The notes below the pieces were generated by a model. The model had not been told where the DNA came from and did no database searches. It was given only the letters and a program-made list of their open reading frames with translations. A stretch of DNA of 64,000 bases, from NCBI GenBank assembly GCA_009841115.1, contig VXML01000112.1:1-64000 (forward strand), read 5' to 3'. This document shows positions 34,991-43,026 of the stretch, one piece after another. Made by a program: the position numbers and the translations under genes. Each line of letters starts with the position of its first letter. Within the stretch, counting starts at the first letter, position 1. Source of the DNA: Gemmatimonadota bacterium (lineage in GTDB: Bacteria; Latescibacterota; UBA2968; UBA8231).

Positions 34991-36988
34991 TCAGCCGTGG
35001 AGGATAGGGTGGCCGTTGCCGGGGAAGAAAATCATATCGACGATAAACGAGATTCCCACCCCAAAGAAGTGCCCGAGAATCAAGCCGATGAAAAACGGCG
35101 CGGCCTTGCGGTATAGCTCAATGCCGCCAAAGCGCATGATCAGGCTCTTGGCCGCCCACGCCACAAAAATAGCCGGGGCTTGATTGCGCACCATCCAGAT
35201 CGCGGAAATGGCCAAGCCCACCGGGTGCAGGGGCCACCACGGAAAGCGATACTGCATAAACGTCAAAACCGTCATCGCCGCCGCGCCAATGCCGAAGAAA
35301 CCTAACTTTTGCGCGTGGAAATCAGCCGGGGTTTTTATCTTACTCATCGCGTCTTCAAAGGAGCGCACCCCCGCGCCAGAAGAGACGCGGAAAAACCAAG
35401 AATTGAAGTTGGAAGCCCCCTGCTCGTAGGCCATGATAATGACGTACACAATGGCGGCGATAAAGCCGATCAACAGGGCCAGCGCAATAGCTAAACACAG
35501 GCCGCGGCGGCTCATGCGCATGGCGTCGTGCAGCCGAGTGGCATGGGCAGCCGACGGCATAAAAATCGACTGCACATCGCTGAAGAACCCATAGCTCATC
35601 CCCAAGGCCGCCAAGCCCGTCGGCGAAATCGCACTCGTGCCAAAGGTCATCATGGTCATAGCTTGGCTGACCACGGGCGTCGTCAGGTAAAAAACGCCAG
35701 CCTGCACCACCAAGCGAGTGATGCCCAAGTAGGCAATCAGCACGCCGCCTAAGAAAAACGCCGCCACCGACATTTCCATGCCAGCCTTGTTGAGCCACGC
35801 CAGCATATAGACGACCCCGACCAACAGGCCGACGACTGCGCTGCGATAAGACATCAACTCACGGCTGTCGTCAACCGGATGGGCGGGATTCCAGGCCTTG
35901 CGCGCCACGTCTTTTAGGTGATCGCGCGCCATCCACAGCCCCCACAGCACCAACACCACAAACGCTCCCCAACACTGCCAAGATGTCGATGGCAAGCCCC
36001 ATACGAAGTTGTCGGCTTCGGTCACGCCAACGCCAAAGCGGTTAAACAAACCCTCTTCGACCAACAGCAACAAAAAGAAAAACCAGATGCTGAAGGTAAC
36101 ATTGAGGTTGGCGAAATACATGAAGCCGACGACCGGGAAGTAGAAGCGGATGTTAATAGTCGGAAAGCCGTGCGCGATCTGGATGGGATGGTTCCATTCG
36201 ATCTTGGGAAAGAAGTGGAAGAAAAATCCGACAATGTTCCACAAGACGATGCACAGGGGAATCGCCGCCCCCATCCAAAAGACCTTGTTGCGCAGGACGG
36301 CTGGCACGCGCGCAGGGCCATCGGCGTCCGCCACGAGCGCTTGCGGCACCTCCATCAGCGGATAGGCCAGCCGCTCGCGCTCAACCCACTGCTTGCGCAA
36401 GATGACGACGAGGCAAAAACAAACCGCGTACAAAGTCCATATAAAACTCAGCCACCAAAACAGCGGCATGGCCCACGCATCGAGCAGAGTACCCCAAGGC
36501 ATCGGCTCACCAATGGGCAGCCCTTCGAAAAACCACGTCATGGCCAAGCCGTCGTTGCTCGGCAACAGCCACGTTGGCAAGTAGGGCAAGACGTACGTGC
36601 CCCACTGGTTTTCAGCCGAGGCAAAGTAATAGGGCGTGGTGGGGATCGACAGTACGTAGCCCATCATAAAGATGGGGATGCCAGTCGTCACCAAGCCCAT
36701 TACTACGACCGTGATCATCTCGGCCGGTCGCAAGGCCCAGCCGGGATTGATCGTCTTGAGCAGGATGTTGAGCAGGATGAGGCAGCAGAACGAGAAGCCG
36801 ACGGCAATCGGAAAGAACGACCACGTGATTTCGGACGACCCCAAGACCCAGATAGCGTAGGGCGCGCCCAAACACACCACGAGGACTTGGATGACGCCGA
36901 GTACCAGGGAGCGGAGCGTGAGGCCGCTGGCAGCACCTTGGCCAGTATGCTCTTCTCGATATGTCGGGGCCGCAGTCGGCGACGTCAT
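34991..36988 (-). CDS. DUF6785/DUF6784-type polytopic membrane protein (OPT-like), copy 1
   Basis: 665 residues, a tandem paralogue of the protein at 33016 with the same helices and loops (SSEITWSFFPIAVGF, PYYFASAENQWG, ERLAYPLMEVP). The highest divergence is in the N-terminal tail and in the GLLVGVVYML helix. The function is unknown; a heteromeric pair or duplicated transporters with different substrates are both possible. The start ATG lacks a convincing ribosome-binding site. It is preceded on the same strand by a gamma-glutamyltransferase gene, suggesting peptide or gamma-glutamyl compound use. Confidence 0.75.
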   Translation of the reverse strand: MTSPTAAPTYREEHTGQGAASGLTLRSLVLGVIQVLVVCLGAPYAIWVLGSSEITWSFFPIAVGFSFCCLILLNILLKTINPGWALRPAEMITVVVMGLVTTGIPIFMMGYVLSIPTTPYYFASAENQWGTYVLPYLPTWLLPSNDGLAMTWFFEGLPIGEPMPWGTLLDAWAMPLFWWLSFIWTLYAVCFCLVVILRKQWVERERLAYPLMEVPQALVADADGPARVPAVLRNKVFWMGAAIPLCIVLWNIVGFFFHFFPKIEWNHPIQIAHGFPTINIRFYFPVVGFMYFANLNVTFSIWFFFLLLLVEEGLFNRFGVGVTEADNFVWGLPSTSWQCWGAFVVLVLWGLWMARDHLKDVARKAWNPAHPVDDSRELMSYRSAVVGLLVGVVYMLAWLNKAGMEMSVAAFFLGGVLIAYLGITRLVVQAGVFYLTTPVVSQAMTMMTFGTSAISPTGLAALGMSYGFFSDVQSIFMPSAAHATRLHDAMRMSRRGLCLAIALALLIGFIAAIVYVIIMAYEQGASNFNSWFFRVSSGAGVRSFEDAMSKIKTPADFHAQKLGFFGIGAAAMTVLTFMQYRFPWWPLHPVGLAISAIWMVRNQAPAIFVAWAAKSLIMRFGGIELYRKAAPFFIGLILGHFFGVGISFIVDMIFFPGNGHPILHG

Positions 36989-37072
36989 TAAAAGCCAGCT
37001 TCAGAGGCGATTTTATCGGGAGTAAACGCGGACAATATGGTTCCAATGCCCCGCACTCGCAATTCCGCCGCG

Positions 37073-38680
37073 CTAGTTCCCATCTAGTCCAGCGGCGTGG
37101 CGGCCCGCAGCCGGATCGCCAGCCGCGTAGTACGTGCCCGCGTCGGCCCACAGCATGACCGGAGTGGCGATAGGGCCGTTGCGGACCTCGACTTGGTGAC
37201 CGCGCCGCGCCAGTTCATCTCGAACTTCGGCATCGACGGTCGAGCTGATGGCCAATGAGCCGGCCTGGATAAACGTCTGCTCGCGCACCGGGTTGGGATC
37301 AAATGAGTCCTCGTGGTGGTCCGTGGCAAAGCGCGGCGCAACGACCGCCTCGGCCGGCTGCATCCCAAACTCCACAAAGTCGAGCAACAGGTTCAAGGTC
37401 GCTTGATCCTGGAGGTCGCCGCCAGCCACGCTGATAGCTAACACGGGTGCGCTATCCTTGAGCACCATCGTAGGCGTCAAGGTGATACGGGGCCGCTTGC
37501 CCGGCGCGATACAATTGGGGTGTCCGGGAGTCGTGTTGAGGCTGCGCAGGCGGTTGCCATACGAGACGCCCGTGCTGCCAGTGCCGCCAGCGTGATAGAC
37601 ATTCGCACTCGGCGTAGCCGATACGACCATGCCCCAGCGATCGGCCACTACGCACGTGGTAGTGCCGCCGACGCCAGGCCGGAACGCGCCGCCCTCCTGC
37701 ACCGCCTTCATGCCGAGTGGGTCACCGGGGCGAGCGTCCAGCGTGGCTTGCTCCATGTCAATCAAAGGCTGCCGGAGTTGGGTATATTCGTCGGACAGCA
37801 AGGCGTTCATGGGTACATCCACGAACAGGGGGTCGCCGTAGTGCGCGTCGCGGTCGGCCATGGCCAGCTTCATCGCTTCGGTGACCGCGTGGACGTAGTC
37901 GGCCGAGCAATGCCCCTTGCTTTTGAGATCAAACCCTTCGAGCAGGCGCAGGGCTTGGCACAGATAGGGGCCTTGAGTCCACGGGCCGCATTTGTACACT
38001 TGATATCCCCGGTAATCGACTGCCACCGGCTCTTCGATCAAAGTCCTATGAGCGGCCAAGTCCGCGCGGCGCAAGAACCCGCCCTGCTCTATGTAAAATG
38101 CCTCCAAGTCCTCAGCTATATCGCCGTGCTCGGCACGGCGGCCATAGAAGTGATCGCAAGCCGCCTGCAGCTTCTCTTGGCGATTGCCAGTGGCGCGGTG
38201 TTCCTCCTCCACCATGCGCCGCAGCGTCCGCGCCAAGTCGGGATGCCACGCCTCCTCGCCTGCGTCGAGCAGGGCCAAAGTCGGCGCGACAATCGCAGCA
38301 AAGCTCTGCGTGCCGTAGCGCTGCAAGAGGGTAATGCACAAATCCACGACCGAGGGCACCGGAGCCATCTTAATGTCGCGGTCCGGGATGCCGTGCTCCA
38401 TGTACCAAGCAATAGCCTCTGGCGACAGCGGAGCGCGCCCTTGGCCGGACAGCGACTTGATCGCGTTCCCATCCCAGACGAGCACCGGCACTTCCCCACC
38501 GATGGAACAGGCCCCGTGATCGGTGACGTTGAGCGCGAGAATCGCGCCGGCTGCAGCATCGGCTGCATTGCCGCCTTGGCCGAGAATTTCAATACCAGCG
38601 GCTACGGCTCCAGCACCACCAGCCGCAATGACGCCGGTTTTGCTCTGGGCCTGCCAGCCGATCTGATCTACCCTACTCAT
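37073..38680 (-). CDS. Gamma-glutamyltransferase family protein
   Basis: 535 residues behind AAGGAG. The family's N-terminal GAVAAGIEILGQGGNAADAA and GACSIGGEVP segments are present. The processing and nucleophile threonine is expected in VGGTTTCVVADRWG, the junction between large and small subunits. The C-terminal SVAGGDLQDQATLNLLLDFV matches the small subunit. These enzymes hydrolyse or transfer gamma-glutamyl groups after autocleavage. No export signal is seen, unlike periplasmic GGT. It lies upstream of the two DUF6785 genes on the same strand and is a diverged relative of the 52363 gene. Confidence 0.88.
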   Translation of the reverse strand: MSRVDQIGWQAQSKTGVIAAGGAGAVAAGIEILGQGGNAADAAAGAILALNVTDHGACSIGGEVPVLVWDGNAIKSLSGQGRAPLSPEAIAWYMEHGIPDRDIKMAPVPSVVDLCITLLQRYGTQSFAAIVAPTLALLDAGEEAWHPDLARTLRRMVEEEHRATGNRQEKLQAACDHFYGRRAEHGDIAEDLEAFYIEQGGFLRRADLAAHRTLIEEPVAVDYRGYQVYKCGPWTQGPYLCQALRLLEGFDLKSKGHCSADYVHAVTEAMKLAMADRDAHYGDPLFVDVPMNALLSDEYTQLRQPLIDMEQATLDARPGDPLGMKAVQEGGAFRPGVGGTTTCVVADRWGMVVSATPSANVYHAGGTGSTGVSYGNRLRSLNTTPGHPNCIAPGKRPRITLTPTMVLKDSAPVLAISVAGGDLQDQATLNLLLDFVEFGMQPAEAVVAPRFATDHHEDSFDPNPVREQTFIQAGSLAISSTVDAEVRDELARRGHQVEVRNGPIATPVMLWADAGTYYAAGDPAAGRHAAGLDGN

Positions 38681-38715
38681 GTGTTGCTCCTTATAGAAAA
38701 ATGTGCCGCGTTTAA

Positions 38716-38985
38716 TCAGTCTGTGTAGAACTCTCGACGCAATTCGTCTTCAGGAATAAACCGGGACGCCTGACGCATGATGGCATTCAGCGTTCCGATG
38801 TCCAACACTAGACCGAAAGTCGAGAGGTCTTCGCCCTCTATATGCAGTGCGACCGCTTCGCGGAGGTTGGCTAAGGTTTCGTCCAAAGTGACGCCTTGCG
38901 TTACAACGGCCAACTCGACGCACTCGGCAACGTAGTGGGTCTCGCCCGACCTGATGAACGCTTTGATCGTGTGTTGCAGGTTCAT
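38716..38985 (-). CDS. HicB-family antitoxin-like protein (orphan)
   Basis: 89 residues. The pattern HYVAECVELAVVTQGVTLDETLANLREAVALHIEGED is the degenerate RNase H-like HicB fold. No HicA partner gene is found on either side (the flanks are a gamma-glutamyltransferase gene and an hsdS remnant), so it may be a free-standing regulator or a leftover of a toxin-antitoxin pair. The C-terminal 25 residues are not the usual DNA-binding helix. Confidence 0.75.
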   Translation of the reverse strand: MNLQHTIKAFIRSGETHYVAECVELAVVTQGVTLDETLANLREAVALHIEGEDLSTFGLVLDIGTLNAIMRQASRFIPEDELRREFYTD

Positions 38986-39188
38986 TTGACTCCTTCCGAG
39001 TGAGTACCGCGCTCAATATCGCCTTACAGGGGCGATCTGTCGAGTCTGCGACAGAGGAACTTGCCTCTTCCACGCGAAGCGGGACAATATCCATGCTCCA
39101 AATAAGAGAAAATTCGATTATGTCTCAACATCCCGTTATACCCGTTATATTTATAAGCTCGCTACGGTGCCACGCCGCAGTACTGTCC

Positions 39189-39339
39189 GTTGCCTTTCTC
39201 GACCGCGAGAAGGAGAAAAATCGACACGCAGGCGGCAAAAACCGAGGCCGCTATCGAGCATCTGCAAGAGTACCGTTCCCCCCGCATCGCCGTGCCTGTG
39301 ATCGGCAAAACTGACGTGAGAGAGAAAGCCGCTTTATGA
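39189..39339 (+). pseudogene. Type I restriction specificity subunit (hsdS) C-terminal remnant
   Basis: VAFLDREKEK is read from 39189 in one frame. A +1 shift near 39219 leads into KIDTQAAKTEAAIEHLQEY, then VIGKTDVREKAAL and a TGA at 39337-39339. This is the conserved C-terminal helix and tail of HsdS. Upstream, 38986-39188, nothing further matches. The stop overlaps the ATG of the OLD nuclease gene (ATGA), so the nuclease once sat in a type I restriction operon. Confidence 0.75.
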
Positions 39340-41102
39340 AAGCCGACTCTATATACTTCAAAGGACATAGCTGTTTCAAAAAGGATTGGGCTGGCTTCGA
39401 TACAATCAAGCCGATCAACGTCATCATTGGACGTAATAACTCTGGAAAGTCCCATCTATTGGACTTGGTTGAAGCACTATGCGACGGCAAACTGTTCGAC
39501 CGTGAGTGGGAGTACCGGTTCGGTGGTGTATTAGATGGGGAGTCGCTGAAGGGAGTTTTTTCAGAAAGTGAATGGGACAGCGGCAACCTTGCTGGAAACC
39601 TCTGGGACGACCACGGACAGTATTTCGTCGACAAGAAGATAACGTGGGAAGTTATCAAAAACGAGGTGCTGAACGTGGACTTTCCGGACGGTTTCAATAG
39701 AAGCCATGATCCAGACTACAGCCACCTGATCCCAGATAAATCAGTCGAAGCAAGACGTTCAAGAATCGAAGCAGTGCTGCACAATCCAACTCACCGGCTT
39801 AATGGGACGGCTTTCCGTAGGCTCTTTGCAGACCGGGATATAAAGACCGAACTACCAATTACAAAATTGGCGCTTGGTCCTGACGGGACAGGAGCTACAA
39901 ATATCATACGTCGATTCATCACGTCTGAGAATCTCCCGCGAGATGTTATCCAAGAGAAACTTCTGGCTGCGCTGAATTCGATATTTGGAAGTGATGGCCA
40001 GTTTTCAAAAATAGAAGTACAAGTCCACGACGAAGCACAGACAGAGACGATAAAGGACCATTGGGAGGTCTATCTCGGCGAGGATACAAAGGGTTTGATC
40101 CCCCTCAGCAAATCGGGAAGCGGCCTGAAGACCGTCATTCTAGTTCTGCTTAATCTACTGGCCGTTCCCAAAATTGAGGGCAAGGATAAATCTCAGTTCA
40201 CGTTCGCCATCGAGGAGCTTGAAAACAATCTCCATCCAGCCCTCTTACGGCGGTTATTCAAGTATCTTGAGGACTACGCAGTCAACGAAAACGCGACGAT
40301 CTTCCTGACGACTCATTCGAGCACCGCCCTCGATTTTTTCGGCGTATCTGATAATGCCCAGGTTATCCGCGTGCTCCACGATGGCGAGTCCGCCCACACG
40401 GAAACCGTCCACACTCATTCTAATCTTATCAAGATCGTTTCCGAATTGGGAGCAAGGCCGTCAGATTTGCTCCAAGCGAATGGACTCATTTGGGTAGAGG
40501 GCCCTTCGGATCGCATTTACCTCAATCGCTGGATTGAGCTTTATACCAAAGACCGTCCTCAAGGTCCTCTTCGAGAAGGCCGCGATTATCAGTGCGTATT
40601 CTACGGCGGTGCGCTCCTAGCACGAGTAGAGTTTAAGTCGCCCGAAGACGAGATCTCTGAACTCGCCAACCTGTTCCAAATCAATCACAACCTCATCGTC
40701 GTGTGTGACGGCGATCGAGAGGCCGAGGATTCTGATCTAAAGCCGAGAGTAAAGAGGATTCGCGAGGAAGTCGAAAAGATAGACGGCGCGCACATTTGGA
40801 TTACTGACGCCAAGGAAATTGAAAATTATCTTCCTAGTTCTGTTCTTGAGAAAGTCCCTGACGCTGTCTTCAAAAAAGCAACAGCCTTGTCATCGCTACC
40901 AGACCCTGGACAATATGAAAGTTGGTCGTCATATATAAAAGAGAACATGGAGGGAACGAGTATAGACAAGGTAGCCTTAGCCATTTCGAGTGCTCCCCAT
41001 ACAAAAAAGGAAGTAATGGAGGAGCGATTCGATTGGAAAGTACAGATGGAACAGATCGTCGAGCGCATTAAATCGTGGAACGGGGATTCTGTTAGTACAT
41101 GA
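39336..41102 (+). CDS. OLD-family ATP-dependent nuclease (AAA + TOPRIM)
   Basis: 588 residues. The ABC-like ATPase has Walker A GRNNSGKS at 32-39 and Walker B FAIEELENNLHP, followed by an FLTTHSS histidine loop. The TOPRIM nuclease domain follows with IWVEGPSDRIYL and LIVVCDGDRE (the Glu and DxD acidic sites). Such OLD proteins cut DNA and occur in phage-defence systems; no GajB-like helicase is adjacent. Its start overlaps a decayed hsdS, so it is a survivor of a restriction island. Its base composition is more AT-rich than most of the window. Confidence 0.88.
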   Translation: MKADSIYFKGHSCFKKDWAGFDTIKPINVIIGRNNSGKSHLLDLVEALCDGKLFDREWEYRFGGVLDGESLKGVFSESEWDSGNLAGNLWDDHGQYFVDKKITWEVIKNEVLNVDFPDGFNRSHDPDYSHLIPDKSVEARRSRIEAVLHNPTHRLNGTAFRRLFADRDIKTELPITKLALGPDGTGATNIIRRFITSENLPRDVIQEKLLAALNSIFGSDGQFSKIEVQVHDEAQTETIKDHWEVYLGEDTKGLIPLSKSGSGLKTVILVLLNLLAVPKIEGKDKSQFTFAIEELENNLHPALLRRLFKYLEDYAVNENATIFLTTHSSTALDFFGVSDNAQVIRVLHDGESAHTETVHTHSNLIKIVSELGARPSDLLQANGLIWVEGPSDRIYLNRWIELYTKDRPQGPLREGRDYQCVFYGGALLARVEFKSPEDEISELANLFQINHNLIVVCDGDREAEDSDLKPRVKRIREEVEKIDGAHIWITDAKEIENYLPSSVLEKVPDAVFKKATALSSLPDPGQYESWSSYIKENMEGTSIDKVALAISSAPHTKKEVMEERFDWKVQMEQIVERIKSWNGDSVST

Positions 41103-41142
41103 GCTGCCGAGCGATTTGCTTCGCAAAGAAAGGACAAAATCA

Positions 41143-41424
41143 ATGAAAATAATGCTCACGTCTGACCTAGAGCGCATGTTGACCGAGCAGGCCCGCAAGC
41201 TGGGAATTACTCCTGAACAGCTCGTTGTGGATAGCTTGAAGGAGCGTCTCGCGGCGGTCTCGGCCGTGCCAGAGTCACAAGGAACGCTAGCGGATTTTCT
41301 CCATGAGCATATCGGCGTTTTAGACAGCCGCGAATACATCCCCGGCGGTGCGCGCATGTCGGAAGATAGCGGCAAGAAATTCGCTGCGGGGTTGCTCAAA
41401 CAACATCGGAAAAGAGCGCAATGA
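41143..41424 (+). CDS. VapB-like antitoxin
   Basis: 93 residues from the ATG at 41143 behind AAAGGA. The N-terminal LTSDLERMLTEQARKLGITPEQLVVDSLKERL is a ribbon-helix-helix-like DNA-binding head. The C-terminal basic tail (LKQHRKRAQ) fits a toxin-binding segment. The stop overlaps the PIN toxin's ATG (ATGA), typical of vapBC pairs. It would bind and repress its own promoter. Confidence 0.8.
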   Translation: MKIMLTSDLERMLTEQARKLGITPEQLVVDSLKERLAAVSAVPESQGTLADFLHEHIGVLDSREYIPGGARMSEDSGKKFAAGLLKQHRKRAQ

Positions 41425-41831
41425 TACTGACGGATACAGGCCCCTTGGTCGCCTTGTTAGATGAAGGCGACTCGTATCATACTCAGTGCGTTGCTGCTTT
41501 GAATCGTTTGCCAGCGGAACCGCTGCTCACTACGTGGGTGTGCTTCACCGAGGCCATGTATCTACTGGGTGAGGTTGGTGGTTATCGCTATCAGGAAGCC
41601 CTCTGGAATTTGAGAAAGACAGGACGACTTGCCTTGCATACTCCGACGCCTGCGGAAACCGACAGAATGACGGCATTGATGGAGCAATACCGAGATACGC
41701 CGATGGACTTGGCCGATGCGTCTCTGGTAGCGGTGGCTGAGAGCCATTCCTTGCGGCGCGTATTTACAGTTGATGCCGACTTCCATATTTATCGACTTGT
41801 CAATGGGGCGGCGTTGGAAGTTATACGATAG
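41421..41831 (+). CDS. PIN-domain toxin (VapC-like)
   Basis: 136 residues. Acidic PIN residues are seen at Asp5 (LTDTGPLVALLDEGD), Glu44 (CFTEAMYLL), Asp96/Asp99 (PMDLADASLVA) and Asp118 (FTVDADFHIYR). These form the metal site of a ribonuclease toxin. It is translationally coupled to the antitoxin gene. Both follow the OLD nuclease gene by 40 bp in the same direction, extending the accessory cluster. Confidence 0.88.
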   Translation: MILTDTGPLVALLDEGDSYHTQCVAALNRLPAEPLLTTWVCFTEAMYLLGEVGGYRYQEALWNLRKTGRLALHTPTPAETDRMTALMEQYRDTPMDLADASLVAVAESHSLRRVFTVDADFHIYRLVNGAALEVIR

Positions 41832-41867
41832 AAGACCGACTTGCGGGAGCGTCTGAATCAAGGCGAC

Positions 41868-42389
41868 TCACTGTATCAATCGGTCGAGCTGAGCCAAAAT
41901 TGCATCGGGCATCGGCCGGTCGGAGATGCTTCTCCCTACGTATTTCCATTCGATGTCGCCCCCAGGCGAGACGATGACAGCGGATGGAGTCGCGACACCG
42001 TCATTCAGCAGGTTGTAAACTCCGTAATCCTTGGCCACCTCGGCGTTCTCGTCTGACAAAACGGCAAATTCAGCGCCGGTGAGCTCCACCATTTTCAACG
42101 CGTCGGCCGTGTCATCCGTGCTGATCGCCGCAAGCGATACGTTTCGCTTTAGAAACTCGGGATACAAATCTACCAACTCACCTAGTTGGCTCCTACAGAG
42201 ACCTCAGAAGAATCCTCTGTAGAACAGCAGTACCGCCGCCGCGCGGTTGTCGAGTAAATCGGATAGGGAAACAGAAGTCCCATCCGCCGCCGGTAAGGTG
42301 AACGCAGGCGCTCGACCGCCCGTGGAGACGGGATTGGAATCGCAGCCGGCGAGGGCGATGAGAGTCGCTATTGCCAAGGGCAGAAACAC
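41868..42389 (-). CDS. Probable selenocysteine-containing peroxiredoxin lipoprotein (AhpC/TSA, UxxC)
   Basis: Reads 173 residues from a GTG at 42389 if the TGA at 42206-42204 is decoded. The first part has a lipoprotein signal ending LALAGC, then RAPAFTLPAADGTSVSLSDL and VLLFYRGFF. The frame continues in the same register with GLCRSQLGELVDLYP and the rest of an AhpC/TSA fold (AVLSDENAEVAKDYGV, TPSAVIVSPGG). In this family the motif is FYRGxWCPxCR, so the TGA sits precisely at the peroxidatic cysteine, giving UGLC. A SECIS-like hairpin follows. A plain nonsense mutation is the alternative. It overlaps the Uma2 gene by 1 bp. Confidence 0.8.
42172..42190 (-). promoter_or_regulatory. Bacterial SECIS-like hairpin downstream of the in-frame TGA
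   Basis: On the minus strand GCCAACU, loop AGGUG, AGUUGGU forms a 7-bp stem (one G-U at its base) with a G as second base of the 5-nt loop. Twenty nucleotides separate the TGA from the loop, within the 16-37 nt range known for bacterial SECIS elements. It would bind SelB and direct selenocysteine insertion at 42204-42206. Confidence 0.65.
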
Positions 42390-42940
42390 TAGAAAATCTC
42401 GTTTAAGCCAACAGAGAAACCTGTGAGCGTGGGCGAGCTCATCGTCTGCCCCTCGCCGTAGATGGCCTCCACCTCAAAGGCATCTTCGCCGAGCCGCAGC
42501 ACCGTCACCGTCCGGGCGTCTGGATCAACCAGCCAGTACTCTTTCACACCGTGTTTGACGTACAGAGCGCGTTTGAGCGTCCGGTCCTGCCCGGCGGTGG
42601 AGGGGGAGAGGATCTCGACGATCAAGTCCGGTGCACCACGAACATTATCACCGCCGAGCAGCAGGTGCGCCCGCTCGTTAGAGACGAACAGGAGGTCTGG
42701 CTGTACCACGTCTGTGTTCGACAGCACCACGTCACAGGGGGCGAAAAAGACCTCGCCTAAATCTCTCCCCCCCACAAATGTATAGAGCCGTGTTCCTAGC
42801 TTGGCACCAATTCTCTGGTGCTCTAGATTGGGTGCGGGGACCATAATCAACTCTCCGTCCAATAACTCGTAGCGCTTGTCCTCCGGGGTGTGCTGGTAGT
42901 CCTCATAAGTGAACTTGACGGCTGGGTTGGGGCTGAGCAT
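42389..42940 (-). CDS. Uma2-family (DUF820) putative endonuclease
   Basis: 183 residues. The PD-(D/E)xK-like core is seen as KRYELLDGELIMVP, VQPDLLFVS, PDLIVEILSPSTAGQDRTLK and YVKHGVKEYWLVDP. Uma2 proteins are widespread, often multi-copy, in cyanobacteria and other environmental phyla; activity is mostly unproven. Its stop TAG overlaps the GTG of the peroxiredoxin gene, so the two are coupled although functionally unrelated. Confidence 0.88.
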   Translation of the reverse strand: MLSPNPAVKFTYEDYQHTPEDKRYELLDGELIMVPAPNLEHQRIGAKLGTRLYTFVGGRDLGEVFFAPCDVVLSNTDVVQPDLLFVSNERAHLLLGGDNVRGAPDLIVEILSPSTAGQDRTLKRALYVKHGVKEYWLVDPDARTVTVLRLGEDAFEVEAIYGEGQTMSSPTLTGFSVGLNEIF

Positions 42941-43026
42941 ATCGCCCTCCTCTCGTCGCTAGATGTGCTGTTTACGGACGCCTAAATGACGATCAATCAA
43001 CTACTAATAATCTAACCGCCTCCTCC

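Noticed and set aside
35918..36991. Plus-strand 357-codon frame
   Set aside because: Antisense shadow of DUF6785 copy 1, rich in His, Asp and Arg without a domain or start signal.
38600..39000. A HicA toxin gene beside HicB
   Set aside because: No frame in the flanks encodes a HicA-like dsRNA-binding fold.
39336..41102. Gabija-type two-gene system
   Set aside because: The OLD protein fits GajA-like architecture, but no UvrD-like helicase (GajB) gene is adjacent.
41868..42389. Two separate genes or a frameshift in the peroxiredoxin
   Set aside because: Both halves are in the same frame; only a single TGA separates them and it sits at the catalytic Cys, so a split or shifted gene is less likely than selenocysteine.
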